Below, piece after piece: positions 46,932 to 59,672 of a DNA stretch of 64,000 nt. The notes under the pieces are model-generated. The model did no database searches and had not been told where the DNA came from. It was given only the letters and a program-made list of their open reading frames with translations. A program made the position numbers and the translations under genes. Source of the stretch: Tetragenococcus solitarius NBRC 100494 (GTDB taxonomy: Bacteria; Bacillota; Bacilli; Lactobacillales; Enterococcaceae); contig NZ_BCPY01000007.1 in NCBI RefSeq assembly GCF_001544195.1, positions 21,505 through 85,504 on the forward strand. Direction: 5' to 3'. Each line of letters starts with the position of its first letter. Within the stretch, counting starts at the first letter, position 1.

Positions 46932-47205
46932 AATATCCCTCATTTCTTTTTTGGATAAGTCTGATTGTAGGTGATTTTGATCTAAGATGCAAGTTTGTGC
47001 ATTCATAATGTAAAAGAACTGAAACTTTTCTTAATGTTTGCAAAGCATAAAAAGAAAAAACAAGAAATAAACTGACAAACTTGCTTTTTTTGTCAGAATC
47101 AAGTAAAGTATACCTGTGTCTATTGTAGGCATAGCCTGTCTCTTAGTTTAACGAGTCACCAACGTTTTACTCAGTTACAGGAATAAGGAAAAAGAGGTGA
47201 AGAAA

Positions 47206-47475
47206 ATGGCAATTTCACAAGAACGCAAAAATGAGATCATCAAAAAGTTTGCGCGTCATGAAGGAGATACGGGTTCACCAGAAGTTCAAATCGCTGTTTT
47301 GACTGAAGATATCAATTCATTGAACGAACATATTCGTGAACATAAAAAGGATCACCATTCATACCGCGGATTGATGAAAAAAGTAGGACATCGTCGTAAC
47401 CTTTTAGCATATTTACGTAATAAAGATGTGACTCGTTACCGCGAATTGATTCAAGCTTTAGGATTACGTCGTTAA
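47206..47475 (+). CDS. rpsO: 30S ribosomal protein S15
   Basis: An 89-residue protein, the exact usual length for S15. [11 protein letters not shown] and the [10 protein letters not shown] helix are diagnostic. ATG 47206 follows GAGGTGAAG; the longer frame from 47197 is ruled out by the family N-terminus ([10 protein letters not shown]). S15 often represses its own mRNA through its leader; the long 5' region (from about 47100) has room for that but no fold was confirmed. pnp follows, the classical pair. Confidence 0.98.
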   Translation: MAISQERKNEIIKKFARHEGDTGSPEVQIAVLTEDINSLNEHIREHKKDHHSYRGLMKKVGHRRNLLAYLRNKDVTRYRELIQALGLRR

Positions 47476-47488
47476 TCAAGATAAAAAG

Positions 47489-47520
47489 AAAAGTGGGGTT
47501 CTAGCGGATCTCACTTTTTT
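47489..47520 (+). terminator. Terminator after rpsO
   Basis: AAAAGTG pairs with CACTTTT, with wobble pairs inside, followed by a T-run. Confidence 0.65.
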
Positions 47521-47525
47521 GCTGT

Positions 47526-47672
47526 GAATCACTGCGATTTAGCGACCAAAGGGAGCTAAGAGAAGATGATGAACAGTACTAGGCGAGAGGAACGAGCGTA
47601 GTTCCCCAAACCGAATCACTACGATTTAGCGACCAAAGGGAGCTAAGCGGAGAGATGAACCGTACTAGACGG
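47526..47672. repeat. Imperfect 87-bp tandem repeat between rpsO and pnp
   Basis: The 369-bp gap before pnp holds two copies starting at 47526 and 47613. GATTTAGCGACCAAAGGGAG with its surroundings matches for about 35 bases, with one mismatch at the start, and later GATGAAC-x-GTACTAG recurs. Each copy can form a small TTAGC/GCTAA hairpin. After the repeat, only the pnp leader is present, with no ORF. This part of the sequence is richer in G+C than its surroundings. Confidence 0.75.
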
Positions 47673-47844
47673 CAAAAAAGGTGTAGTAAGTACGGATGTT
47701 AAAATATTATACTTTAATAAATTAATAAAAAAGCTGTGACTGTTGGCTTGATTGAACTACTAACCAAATAAAAGCACTGAATAGACTTCAATGTTTTTAT
47801 TTGTTTAGTAGCAAGCCTATACGCACAGTAGAAAAGGAGAAGTT

Positions 47845-49977
47845 ATGACAAAACAAGTTTTTGAAACAACTTGGGGAGGACGTCCCTTACAAGTAGAAGT
47901 TGGACAACTTGCCAAACAAGCAAATGGAGCTGTTTTGGTGCGTTATGGTGATACTGTAGTATTAAGTGCAGTTGTGGCTTCAAAAGAAGCAAAGGGAACA
48001 GACTTTTTCCCATTAACGATCAATTATGAAGAAAAAATGTATGCAGTAGGAAAAATCCCTGGAGGTTTTATCAAAAGGGAAGGACGTCCTAGTACGGATG
48101 CTACATTGACCGCACGTTTAATCGATCGTCCGATTCGCCCAATGTTTGCAGAAGGATTCCGTAATGAAGTTCAGGTAACAAATACGGTGATGAGTGTCGA
48201 GCAAGATTGCTCCCCAGCTATGGCAGCAATGTTAGGTTCATCGTTGGCCTTATCCATTTCAGATATCCCATTCGATGGTCCTATTGCAGGTGTGGAAGTT
48301 GGCCGTGTTGACGGAGAATATATTTTGAACCCAACCGTAGAGCAACATGAAAAATCAGATATTGATTTGACAGTGGCAGGTACTAGTGAAGCCATTAATA
48401 TGGTTGAATCTGGCGCAAAAGAAGTTACTGAAGCAGATATGTTAGGTGCCTTGATGTTTGGTCATGCAGCGATTCAAGAATTGGTTGCTTTTGAAGAAGA
48501 AGTTACAGCAAGCTGCGGCAAAGAAAAAATGGAAATTTCTTTGTTGCAAGTGGATGAAGATCTACAAAAGACAATTTACGATGCTTATTATCAAACAATG
48601 AAAACCGCAGTATTAACAGAAGAAAAGTTAGCACGTGAAGATGAAATTGAAAACGTGAAAGAAACAGTTAAACAAGCGTATGAAAACCAAATTGATGAAT
48701 TAGAAGAAGAGGAAGCACAACATTTAGCAAATGAAGTTGCACAAATTGCTGAAGATTTGGAAAAAGATGTAGTGCGCGAATTAATTACCATTGATAAAAT
48801 CCGTCCGGATGGTAGAAAAATTGATGAAATCCGAGCGCTTTCTTCTGAAGTAGGTTTGCTGCCGCGTGTTCACGGTTCAGGTTTGTTTACACGCGGACAA
48901 ACACAGGCTTTATCGGCATGTACATTGGCTCCTTTGGGCGAACATCAAGTTATCGATGGTTTAGGCGTAGAAGAATCGAAACGTTTTATCCATCATTATA
49001 ATTTTCCTAAATTTAGTGTAGGCTCGACCGGACGTGCAGGTTCTCCAGGACGTCGAGAAATCGGACATGGGGCACTAGGTGAACGCGCATTAGCACAAAT
49101 TATTCCAAGCGAAGAAGAATTCCCTTATACAATTCGTTTAGTTGCTGAAGTTTTAGAATCAAACGGTTCTTCTTCACAGGCAAGTATTTGTGCAGGCACT
49201 TTAGCATTGATGGATGCAGGGGTTCCAATTAAGGCGCCGGTTGCTGGAATCGCTATGGGACTTGTTTCTGATGGTGAAAATTATACGATTCTAACAGATA
49301 TCCAAGGAATGGAAGACCACTTAGGGGATATGGACTTTAAAGTTGCCGGAACCAAAGATGGAATTACTGCCTTGCAGATGGATATCAAAATTCAAGGGAT
49401 TACAGAACAAATTCTTCGTGAAGCTTTAGCGCAAGCTAAACAAGCACGGATGGAGATTTTGCAACAACTAACATCAACGATTGCTCAACCAAGACAAGAA
49501 TTAAGCTCTTACGCACCGAAGATTGAAATGATTTCGATTGACCCAGAAAAGATTAAAGACGTTATCGGCAAGGGTGGAGACGTCATTAATGGCATCATTG
49601 ATGAAACAGGTGTGAAAATTGATATTGACCAAGAAGGCAATGTTTCTATTGCTTCTTCTGATGCAGAAATGATTAAAAAAGCGGTATCGATTATTAAAGA
49701 CTTGACAAAAGAAATTAAGCCCGGTGAAGTTTATTTAGGTAAAGTCGTTCGAATTGAAAAGTTTGGTGCCTTTGTCAATATTGCAAAAGGCAAAGATGGG
49801 CTAGTCCACATTTCACAAATAGCAAACGAACGAATAAATAAAGTAGAAGATGTTCTTCATGTCGGTGATGAAGTTCTTGTCAAAGTAACAGAAATTGACA
49901 AGCAAGGACGGATTAATCTTTCAAGAAAGGCAATGTTGAAAGATAATACATCAGAAGACAAAAAAGATAAGAAATAA
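47845..49977 (+). CDS. pnp: Polyribonucleotide nucleotidyltransferase (PNPase)
   Basis: A 710-residue exoribonuclease that degrades RNA 3' to 5' by phosphorolysis and can add tails. Two RNase PH domains with an all-helical middle section are followed by KH (about residue 560, [12 protein letters not shown]) and S1 (about 625, [15 protein letters not shown]) domains. Normal length. AAGGAGAAG precedes the ATG. Confidence 0.97.
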   Translation: MTKQVFETTWGGRPLQVEVGQLAKQANGAVLVRYGDTVVLSAVVASKEAKGTDFFPLTINYEEKMYAVGKIPGGFIKREGRPSTDATLTARLIDRPIRPMFAEGFRNEVQVTNTVMSVEQDCSPAMAAMLGSSLALSISDIPFDGPIAGVEVGRVDGEYILNPTVEQHEKSDIDLTVAGTSEAINMVESGAKEVTEADMLGALMFGHAAIQELVAFEEEVTASCGKEKMEISLLQVDEDLQKTIYDAYYQTMKTAVLTEEKLAREDEIENVKETVKQAYENQIDELEEEEAQHLANEVAQIAEDLEKDVVRELITIDKIRPDGRKIDEIRALSSEVGLLPRVHGSGLFTRGQTQALSACTLAPLGEHQVIDGLGVEESKRFIHHYNFPKFSVGSTGRAGSPGRREIGHGALGERALAQIIPSEEEFPYTIRLVAEVLESNGSSSQASICAGTLALMDAGVPIKAPVAGIAMGLVSDGENYTILTDIQGMEDHLGDMDFKVAGTKDGITALQMDIKIQGITEQILREALAQAKQARMEILQQLTSTIAQPRQELSSYAPKIEMISIDPEKIKDVIGKGGDVINGIIDETGVKIDIDQEGNVSIASSDAEMIKKAVSIIKDLTKEIKPGEVYLGKVVRIEKFGAFVNIAKGKDGLVHISQIANERINKVEDVLHVGDEVLVKVTEIDKQGRINLSRKAMLKDNTSEDKKDKK

Positions 49978-49989
49978 AAGTAGCCTTAA

Positions 49990-50028
49990 GAACACCTTAT
50001 AAGTAGTCATTGCTTGTAAGGTGTTTTT
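49990..50028 (+). terminator. Terminator after pnp
   Basis: AACACCTTATAAG pairs with CTTGTAAGGTGTT with wobble pairs, then Ts. Confidence 0.75.
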
Positions 50029-50094
50029 CATAAATAAAAATTTTTTACTCTGCGGGTGCTATGGTAATAATAAATATAAGTAGGAGAATCATGT

Positions 50095-50505
50095 ATGAGA
50101 TATAATTGGCAAAATAAAATCGTTCAATTTATGCGAGGAAGATATGGTGTTTTCGACTCTTTAAATAAAATGTTGCTTATTTTAACAGCAGCACTACTTA
50201 TTTTGAATATATTTATCACAATTCCATTGGTAAATTTACTCCCTCTGCTATTGATAGTTATTGTTTACTATCGTTTTTTCTCCAAACGTATTTATGTTCG
50301 TTCTAATGAAAATCAGAAATATTTACGTTGGAAAAATAAAACAAAGAATTTCTTTAAATTAAGAAAAGAAGCTTTTCAAAATCGTAAAAATTACGTTTAT
50401 TTTCACTGCCCGCAATGTAAGAAAGCATTGCGAGCACCTAAAGGCAAAGGGAAGATAAAGATCCACTGTTCCAAATGTCATTACCAATTTATCAAAAAGG
50501 TATGA
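50095..50505 (+). CDS. Membrane protein with C-terminal zinc ribbon
   Basis: A 136-residue protein with two membrane segments (about residues 26-60), a basic middle region and a C-terminal zinc ribbon: CPQCKKALRAPKGKGKI, then CSKC. The zinc ribbon is cytoplasmic if both segments span the membrane. Short relatives are common in lactic acid bacteria, with no known role. AGGAGAA precedes the ATG. Confidence 0.7.
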   Translation: MRYNWQNKIVQFMRGRYGVFDSLNKMLLILTAALLILNIFITIPLVNLLPLLLIVIVYYRFFSKRIYVRSNENQKYLRWKNKTKNFFKLRKEAFQNRKNYVYFHCPQCKKALRAPKGKGKIKIHCSKCHYQFIKKV

Positions 50506-50528
50506 GATTGGGGCAAGTTTAAAATAAT

Positions 50529-50600
50529 AAAAAAGCTAAGACAATTTTTTACTGTCTACTTGACTGAGTAGAGTTCATGTTCTTGTCTTAGCTCTTTTTG
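50529..50600. terminator. Long bidirectional terminator between the zinc-ribbon gene and the acetyltransferase
   Basis: AAAAAAGCTAAGACAA and TTGTCTTAGCTCTTTTT form the outer stem around a long loop. The same long-stem style as at 2702-2775. Confidence 0.7.
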
Positions 50601-50601
50601 T

Positions 50602-51060
50602 CTATCGCTGGACTTTTCGCCACATCAATTTCTTCTCTGTTTTAGGGTCTTTTTCACCTGTCAACTCAAAGTTAAATGATTCATAAAAAGGAATCGCTTG
50701 TTCATTTTTTTGATGTACTCGGATATAAATATGATCCACTTTAAAGCGATTTTCTAAATAAGTTAAAACTGCTTGGAAAAGCGCATGGCCATACCCTTGT
50801 TTTTGTTCATTATGGTCAATCATGAAACGATCGAATAAAATCGTTCTATTTTGTTTGTCTTCTGCTCCAATCATCGCAAAGCCAACAATTTTATTGTCAA
50901 CACATAATGCAATTGGGGTCCAATCATAGGATGAATCGTAAGCAGCTTCTAGTAATGACTCGGCGTTGTCTTCAATTAGTTCGTTTTGATTAGGCGCTAC
51001 GGATAACTGAGCAACTTTGCGCCAATTTTTTTGTGTGATCGGTTCCAAATGATATCTCAT
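50602..51060 (-). CDS. GNAT-family N-acetyltransferase (polyamine acetyltransferase-like)
   Basis: A 152-residue GNAT enzyme. The acetyl-CoA loop is QKQGYGHALF (residues about 87-96), and the N-terminal NWRKVAQLSV-QNEL phrase resembles the BltD/PaiA spermidine/spermine acetyltransferases. Substrate is a guess. GGAGGCG precedes the ATG at 51060. Confidence 0.75.
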   Translation of the reverse strand: MRYHLEPITQKNWRKVAQLSVAPNQNELIEDNAESLLEAAYDSSYDWTPIALCVDNKIVGFAMIGAEDKQNRTILFDRFMIDHNEQKQGYGHALFQAVLTYLENRFKVDHIYIRVHQKNEQAIPFYESFNFELTGEKDPKTEKKLMWRKVQR

Positions 51061-51219
51061 TGAAATCGCCTCCTTTTAATTAAAGTATAACAAAATAAAA
51101 CGGATTTTCTAAATAATTAACTCAGTTTTATTGAAATGAAGTTTACTATTGTTATTTGAACTTCTTTCACAATTGGTCTACAATGAATGAGAACAGAGAA
51201 AGAATATGGAGGAAAGTCT

Positions 51220-51993
51220 ATGTCCATTTTAGAAATAAAAGATTTACACGTAGCTATTGAAGATAAAGAAATTTTAAAGGGTGTCAATCTTGTACTCAAG
51301 TCAGGAGAAGTTCACGCTATTATGGGTCCTAATGGAACCGGGAAGTCAACTTTATCAGCAGCTATTATGGGAAATCCAAATTACAAAGTAACCCAAGGAG
51401 AAGTGTTATTCGACGGACAAAATGTGCTGGAAATGGAAGTAGATGAACGTGCACGTTTAGGTTTGTTTTTAGCTATGCAATATCCTAGTGAAATTCCAGG
51501 GATTACTAATGCTGAATTTATGCGCGCTTCTATTAATGCAAAAAGAGCGGAAGATGATCAAATTTCGGTCATGCAATTTATTAAGGAACTAGATCAAAAA
51601 ATGGCACTGCTAAATATGCCAGAAGAAATGGCCGAACGTTATTTAAATGAAGGATTTTCCGGTGGAGAAAAAAAACGAAATGAAATCTTACAGTTATTGA
51701 TGCTAAAGCCCACGTTTGCCATCTTAGATGAAATTGATTCCGGTCTTGATATTGATGCCCTAAAAGTGGTTGCTAAAGGAGTCAATGCTATGCGTGGTGA
51801 AAATTTCGGCGCATTAATTATCACTCACTATCAGCGTTTGTTAAATTATATTACACCGGATGTGGTTCATATTATGATGGACGGTCGTGTAGTTATAACG
51901 GGGGACGCAGAGCTAGCAAAACGTTTAGAAAAAGAAGGGTATGCTGGTATCAGTAAAGAATTAGGTTTTGAATACGAAGAGGAAAAGGCGTAG
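51220..51993 (+). CDS. sufC: Fe-S cluster assembly ATPase SufC
   Basis: A 257-residue ABC-type ATPase: Walker A GPNGTGKST, SufC-type signature FSGGEKKR, Walker B FAILDEIDSGLDIDA. It powers the SUF scaffold for Fe-S cluster building. ATG 51220 follows GGAGG. First of four closely spaced genes (C, D, S, U). Confidence 0.97.
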   Translation: MSILEIKDLHVAIEDKEILKGVNLVLKSGEVHAIMGPNGTGKSTLSAAIMGNPNYKVTQGEVLFDGQNVLEMEVDERARLGLFLAMQYPSEIPGITNAEFMRASINAKRAEDDQISVMQFIKELDQKMALLNMPEEMAERYLNEGFSGGEKKRNEILQLLMLKPTFAILDEIDSGLDIDALKVVAKGVNAMRGENFGALIITHYQRLLNYITPDVVHIMMDGRVVITGDAELAKRLEKEGYAGISKELGFEYEEEKA

Positions 51994-52008
51994 GGAGGCT
52001 CAAGGATT

Positions 52009-54993
<2,985 letters not shown>

Positions 54994-55005
54994 AAAGTAG
55001 ACGAT

Positions 55006-55046
55006 TATAAAAAACGCACAAGGAAGCTACTACTTGTGTGTTTTTT
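55006..55046 (+). terminator. Terminator after sufU
   Basis: AAAACGCACAAG and CTTGTGTGTTTT (one wobble) with six Ts. This ends the SUF transcript before any sufB. Confidence 0.85.
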
Positions 55047-55070
55047 GCACTTATCAAAGGAGGAAATTAA

Positions 55071-55775
55071 ATGAGTAAATTAAATAACTTATTGCACGCT
55101 GGAAGAAAAATTGTATTTTTGACTGGAGCTGGTGTATCGACAGCGTCTGGTATCCCAGATTATCGTTCAAAAAACGGTTTATACTCTACAGGAGAAGCCC
55201 CGGAATATTTGTTAAGTCATAGCTGTTTAGCAAACGAACCCGAAAAACATTATGAATTTGTTAAAAATAACATGATCTATCCAGAGGCTAAACCAAATGT
55301 TATTCATAAAAAAATGGCGGAATTTACCCGCCGGGGAAAAGCAGATATTATTACTCAAAATGTCGACGGCTTGCATCTTGCTGCTGGTGCAGATCCTCAG
55401 CATTTAGTTGAATTTCATGGCAACATTTATTCTATCTACTGTCAAAAATGTGGACAGGATGTTGAACTAAAAGATTATTTAACGAGCATGTACCATAAAA
55501 ACTGTGGCGGAATATTACGAACAGATATTGTGCTATATGAAGAAGCGATTGATACACAAAAGATCGAAAAAGCTGTAGAAGCAATTAGTCAAGCTGACCT
55601 GATCGTTGTAGCGGGGACTTCTTTTGTGGTGTATCCTTTTGCTGGTTTAATTCAATATGCATCTTCGGATGCCGAAATGGTCGCTGTTAATCGCGATCCC
55701 ATCACTTTGCCGTCTAACGGGAAGATGATTACAGGCGATGCAGTAAAAGAGTTTGAGCAAGTAGAAATTGAGTAG
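55071..55775 (+). CDS. NAD-dependent protein deacylase (Sir2 family)
   Basis: A 234-residue sirtuin that removes acyl groups from lysine using NAD+. The motifs are GAGVSTASGIPDYRS (NAD), TQNVDGLH and the catalytic His in EFHGNIY. The zinc site normally has four cysteines; here CQKC gives two but the second pair is H-x2-C (MYHKNC). GGAGGAA precedes the ATG. It follows the suf terminator and is probably independent. Confidence 0.88.
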   Translation: MSKLNNLLHAGRKIVFLTGAGVSTASGIPDYRSKNGLYSTGEAPEYLLSHSCLANEPEKHYEFVKNNMIYPEAKPNVIHKKMAEFTRRGKADIITQNVDGLHLAAGADPQHLVEFHGNIYSIYCQKCGQDVELKDYLTSMYHKNCGGILRTDIVLYEEAIDTQKIEKAVEAISQADLIVVAGTSFVVYPFAGLIQYASSDAEMVAVNRDPITLPSNGKMITGDAVKEFEQVEIE

Positions 55776-55985
55776 AAAAAATAGTTAAATAAAACATCTT
55801 TTCAATAGCCGGAAAAACTCTTATTCTTGATAGATAACATTTTCGGCTTTTGATATTTTCAAAAATCTTCAAGTTTAAAAAAGAAGGCAATGGTAGCTCC
55901 TTATTGTTGGTAAAAAACTTTGCAAGTTATTTTAGAGCGAGATTTTTGCTTTTTTACAAATAACATGTGAAATTTATTATTTACT

Positions 55986-56014
55986 TTAGCAACCGCTTTA
56001 TTTTTTGCTATAAT
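55986..56014 (+). promoter_or_regulatory. Likely promoter of the efrAB unit
   Basis: TATAAT (56009-56014) with TTAGCA (55986-55991) 17 bp upstream. Nothing else is seen in the 274-bp gap from 55776. Confidence 0.5.
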
Positions 56015-56049
56015 AGGTTTAATTTAGGTTATCAAAAGGAGTTCTGCTA

Positions 56050-57789
56050 ATGATAAAAAAGCTTTTAAGTTGTTTAGGTGAGTATAAAAAAGCAACTGCG
56101 CTTAGCATGGTCTTTGTGATTTTTGAATCATTTATAGAAATTTTAATTCCCACCTTAATGGCAATTCTTATAGATGAGGGAATTTCGCAAAATGAAACAT
56201 CGATTGTTTGGCAAATTGGCAGTTTGCTTATTTTATTGGCTATATTAGGCTTATTTATTGGCGCTTTATCTGGTCGTTATGCAGCGATTGCTTCTGCTGG
56301 TTTTGCTAAAAATTTACGGAAAACATTATTTTTTAACGTGCAAACATTTTCTTTTTCAAATATTGATAAATTCACAGCACCAAGTTTGATTACGCGAATG
56401 ACGACTGATGTGACGAACTTACAAAACGCTTACCAAATGTTGGTACGTATTATGATTAAAAGCCCAGTTCAATTTACTTTTGCAATTATTATGTCAGCTT
56501 TGATTAACCCGAATATGGTGTTGATTTTTGTCGTCGTGGCCCCATTTTTAGCTGGTACGCTAATTTTTATTGGCAGAAAAGTTCACCCCATCTTTGAACG
56601 TGTATTTCGTAGTTATGATCATTTAAACAATATTGTACAAGAAAATTTACATGGTATTCGAGTGGTGAAGGCTTATGTAAGACAAGCTTTCGAAATAAAT
56701 AAATTTCAAAATATTTCCCAAGTGGTTTATAAACGGTTTACTAAAGCTGAAAAATTATTAGCTTTTAACCAGCCGCTTATGCAGTCAACGGCTTATATTT
56801 GTATTTTACTGATTTCATGGGTGGGCGCTCATTTGATTGTAAGTCAAACAATGACTACAGGAGAATTATCTAGTTTATTTGTTTATACCTTTCAAATTTT
56901 AATTAGTTTGAATATGTTTTCCATGGTATTTGTCATGTTTTTAATTTCTCGTGCTTCTGCTGAGCGGGTTGTAGCGGTTATGGATGAAGAAAGTGATTTA
57001 AAAAATAATCAGCTGGCCTTAAAAACTATCTCTGATGGTCGAGTTTGTTTTGAGCATGTCTTTTTCCAATATCCTACAAAGCTGGGGCAGGACGTCCTTA
57101 AAGATGTTACTTTTTCAGCAAAAACCGGCGAAACCATTGGAATTGTTGGTGGGACAGGAAGTGCCAAAACGACGCTTGTACAATTAATTCCTCGTTTGTA
57201 TGATGTAACAAAAGGGAAAATTGAGATTGCTGGAAGAAACGTGCAAGATTACGATATGGACACACTTAGAAAAATTATTGGCGTTGTTTTACAAAATAAT
57301 GTGTTATTTTCTGGAACAATACTGGAAAATATGCGTTGGGGAAATCCAACAGCAACGCTAGAAGAAGTCCGAGAAGCTTGTATTATGGCACAAGCAGATG
57401 AATTTATACAAGAACTTCCAGACGGCTACAAATCCCATATTGAACAAGGAGGTACGAATGTTTCAGGAGGGCAAAGGCAACGTTTGTGTATTGCGCGTGC
57501 ACTATTGAAGAATCCCAAAATTTTAATTTTAGATGATTCAACCAGCGCTGTTGATACGAAGACTGAATCGAAAATTCTTGAAACTTTTCGAACGAAAATG
57601 CCTCTCACCACGAAATTTATTGTTGCTCAACGGATTACGTCTGTACAAGATGCTGATAAAATTATTGTTCTTGATAATGGACAAATTAATGATATAGGTC
57701 CCCACGAAAAACTATTACAAACCAGCGCGATTTATCAGGAAATTTACCAGGCACAAACGAAAGGATTTGGTGAAGCAAATGCAAAATAA
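56050..57789 (+). CDS. Multidrug ABC exporter half-transporter, EfrA-like
   Basis: A 579-residue half-transporter: six membrane segments then an ATPase domain with Walker A GGTGSAKTT and signature VSGGQRQR. The Walker B ends ILDDSTSAVD with Asp where the catalytic Glu normally sits, marking the degenerate site of heterodimeric exporters such as EfrAB or BmrCD-type pairs. AAAGGAG precedes the ATG. The partner gene overlaps its stop. Confidence 0.88.
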   Translation: MIKKLLSCLGEYKKATALSMVFVIFESFIEILIPTLMAILIDEGISQNETSIVWQIGSLLILLAILGLFIGALSGRYAAIASAGFAKNLRKTLFFNVQTFSFSNIDKFTAPSLITRMTTDVTNLQNAYQMLVRIMIKSPVQFTFAIIMSALINPNMVLIFVVVAPFLAGTLIFIGRKVHPIFERVFRSYDHLNNIVQENLHGIRVVKAYVRQAFEINKFQNISQVVYKRFTKAEKLLAFNQPLMQSTAYICILLISWVGAHLIVSQTMTTGELSSLFVYTFQILISLNMFSMVFVMFLISRASAERVVAVMDEESDLKNNQLALKTISDGRVCFEHVFFQYPTKLGQDVLKDVTFSAKTGETIGIVGGTGSAKTTLVQLIPRLYDVTKGKIEIAGRNVQDYDMDTLRKIIGVVLQNNVLFSGTILENMRWGNPTATLEEVREACIMAQADEFIQELPDGYKSHIEQGGTNVSGGQRQRLCIARALLKNPKILILDDSTSAVDTKTESKILETFRTKMPLTTKFIVAQRITSVQDADKIIVLDNGQINDIGPHEKLLQTSAIYQEIYQAQTKGFGEANAK

Positions 57790-59518
57790 TAAAACATTAG
57801 CGCCTTTGCTACGCATCCTAGGCTATATATGGCGGGATTATAAAATTAACTTTCTGTTTGTCATTTTGTTTGTTCTATTGAGCACAGCAGCCAATACTTT
57901 GGGTTCTTTATTTATTCAAAGAGTGGTAGATGACTATATCTCGCCTCTTTTATCACAAAGTAATCCGGTTTACACTGGCCTTTTAAAGGTCATTTTAATT
58001 ATGGCAGTTATCTATCTTATTGGGGTCATCTCAGCTTTGTTGTTTAATCGATTGATGGTTACAATCAGTCAGGGGACGCAAAAAAATATACGAAATGAGA
58101 TGTTTGCTAAAATGCAGGCATTAGCGATTCGGTTTTTTGACGAAACTCCTTCTGGAGATATCATGAGCCATTATACAAACGACATTGATACGCTTAGGCA
58201 AATGATTTCTCAAAGTATTCCCCAAGTTTTTCAAGCAGCTACCCAAATGTTAGGCGTTTTTATTGCAATGTTAACCTTAAATGTTCCTTTGACTTTTGTG
58301 GTTTTATTTACGGTTAGTATGATTTATTTTGTAGTAAAGAAAATTGCCGGTTTAAGTGCTCGCTATTTTGTCTACCAACAGCATTCTTTAGGTGATGTGG
58401 ATGGCTATATTGAAGAAATGACATTTGGTCAAAAAGTGATTAAAGTATTTACTCACGAAGCAGAAACAAAACGGGGTTTCGTGGAAAAAAACGATCGGTT
58501 ATTTGATGATGCATCCAAAGCCAACCAGTTGGCCAATATCTTACTTCCTATCATGATTAATTTGGGAAATTTACAATATGTCTTAATTGCTTTGGTAGGA
58601 GGACTTTTATCGATCGAAGGGATGATTACTTTATCGATTGGAACGTTGATTGCTTTTTTACAATTAAGTAGAAGTTTCAGTGGTCCACTCAACCAAATCT
58701 CCCAACAAGTTAATTTTATTGTAATGGCTTTGGCTGGAGCAGCACGTATTTTCGAATTGATTGATACCAAACCGGAAGAAGATAGTGGAGAGGTGAGGTT
58801 GGTAAATGTTTATCAACAAGAAAAACAGTTAAGAGAAAGTTCTCAGCGGACCGGACGTTGGGCCTGGAAACAGCCACAAGCAGATGGTAGTGTTGTTTAT
58901 ACTGAAGTAAAAGGAGATATTCGTTTTGATCAGGTTTTTTTCGGTTATAAGGAAAATCAGACGATTCTTCATGATATTTCTCTTTACGCACATTCTGGAC
59001 AAAAGATCGCTTTAGTTGGTGCAACAGGGGCTGGAAAAACAACGATTACCAATTTGCTTAATCGGTTTTATGATATTAATCAAGGAACGATTTTTTATGA
59101 TGGAATCGACATTCGCCAGATAAGAAAAGCAGATTTACGACGTTCTTTAGGCATGGTGTTACAAGATACGCATTTGTTTAGTGGCACCATCCGAGAAAAT
59201 ATTCGTTATGGGAATCTAGCTGCAACGGATCAACAGGTCGTTGCAGCTGCTAAGCTAGCCAATGCTCATCGTTTTATTGAAGAATTTACGGATGGATATG
59301 ATACATTTATTAGCGGTCAAGAATCAAATCTTTCGCAAGGTCAACAGCAATTACTTTCCATTGCTCGTGCTGCTTTAGCGAATCATCCGGTTTTGATTTT
59401 AGATGAAGCAACTTCAAGTATCGATACTTTAACTGAAAGGTTAGTTCAAGATGGTATGGACTCTCTAATGAAAGGTAGAACAGTTTTTGTCATTGCTCAT
59501 CGTCTATCAACCATTTAA
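57779..59518 (+). CDS. Multidrug ABC exporter half-transporter, EfrB-like, C-terminus cut by an in-frame stop
   Basis: A 579-residue partner of the previous gene: six membrane segments, Walker A GATGAGKTT, signature LSQGQQQ, Walker B ILDEATSSID with the catalytic Glu, and H-loop AHRLSTI. A TAA at 59516-59518 ends it right after the H-loop. The same frame stays open for 40 more codons to a TAA at 59639-59641, encoding the expected tail (NSDVIIVLDHGQIIERGTH). So one nonsense change removed 41 residues, or the base is a sequencing error. ATG 57779 follows GGTGA; it overlaps the efrA stop. Confidence 0.85.
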   Translation: MQNNKTLAPLLRILGYIWRDYKINFLFVILFVLLSTAANTLGSLFIQRVVDDYISPLLSQSNPVYTGLLKVILIMAVIYLIGVISALLFNRLMVTISQGTQKNIRNEMFAKMQALAIRFFDETPSGDIMSHYTNDIDTLRQMISQSIPQVFQAATQMLGVFIAMLTLNVPLTFVVLFTVSMIYFVVKKIAGLSARYFVYQQHSLGDVDGYIEEMTFGQKVIKVFTHEAETKRGFVEKNDRLFDDASKANQLANILLPIMINLGNLQYVLIALVGGLLSIEGMITLSIGTLIAFLQLSRSFSGPLNQISQQVNFIVMALAGAARIFELIDTKPEEDSGEVRLVNVYQQEKQLRESSQRTGRWAWKQPQADGSVVYTEVKGDIRFDQVFFGYKENQTILHDISLYAHSGQKIALVGATGAGKTTITNLLNRFYDINQGTIFYDGIDIRQIRKADLRRSLGMVLQDTHLFSGTIRENIRYGNLAATDQQVVAAAKLANAHRFIEEFTDGYDTFISGQESNLSQGQQQLLSIARAALANHPVLILDEATSSIDTLTERLVQDGMDSLMKGRTVFVIAHRLSTI

Positions 59519-59672
59519 AACTCTGATGTGATTATTGTTTTAGACCATGGACAAATTATAGAACGAGGAACGCATGAACAGTTAATTGCAAACAAAAAGA
59601 CCTATTACCAACTGTATACAGGCAAGCTGGAATTGTCCTAATTTAATAAAAGTAACAGAAAGGACGCTGTAG

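Noticed and set aside
59519..59641. Separate small gene after the efrB-like stop
   Set aside because: The frame has no start codon with ribosome site and encodes the missing conserved tail of the exporter.
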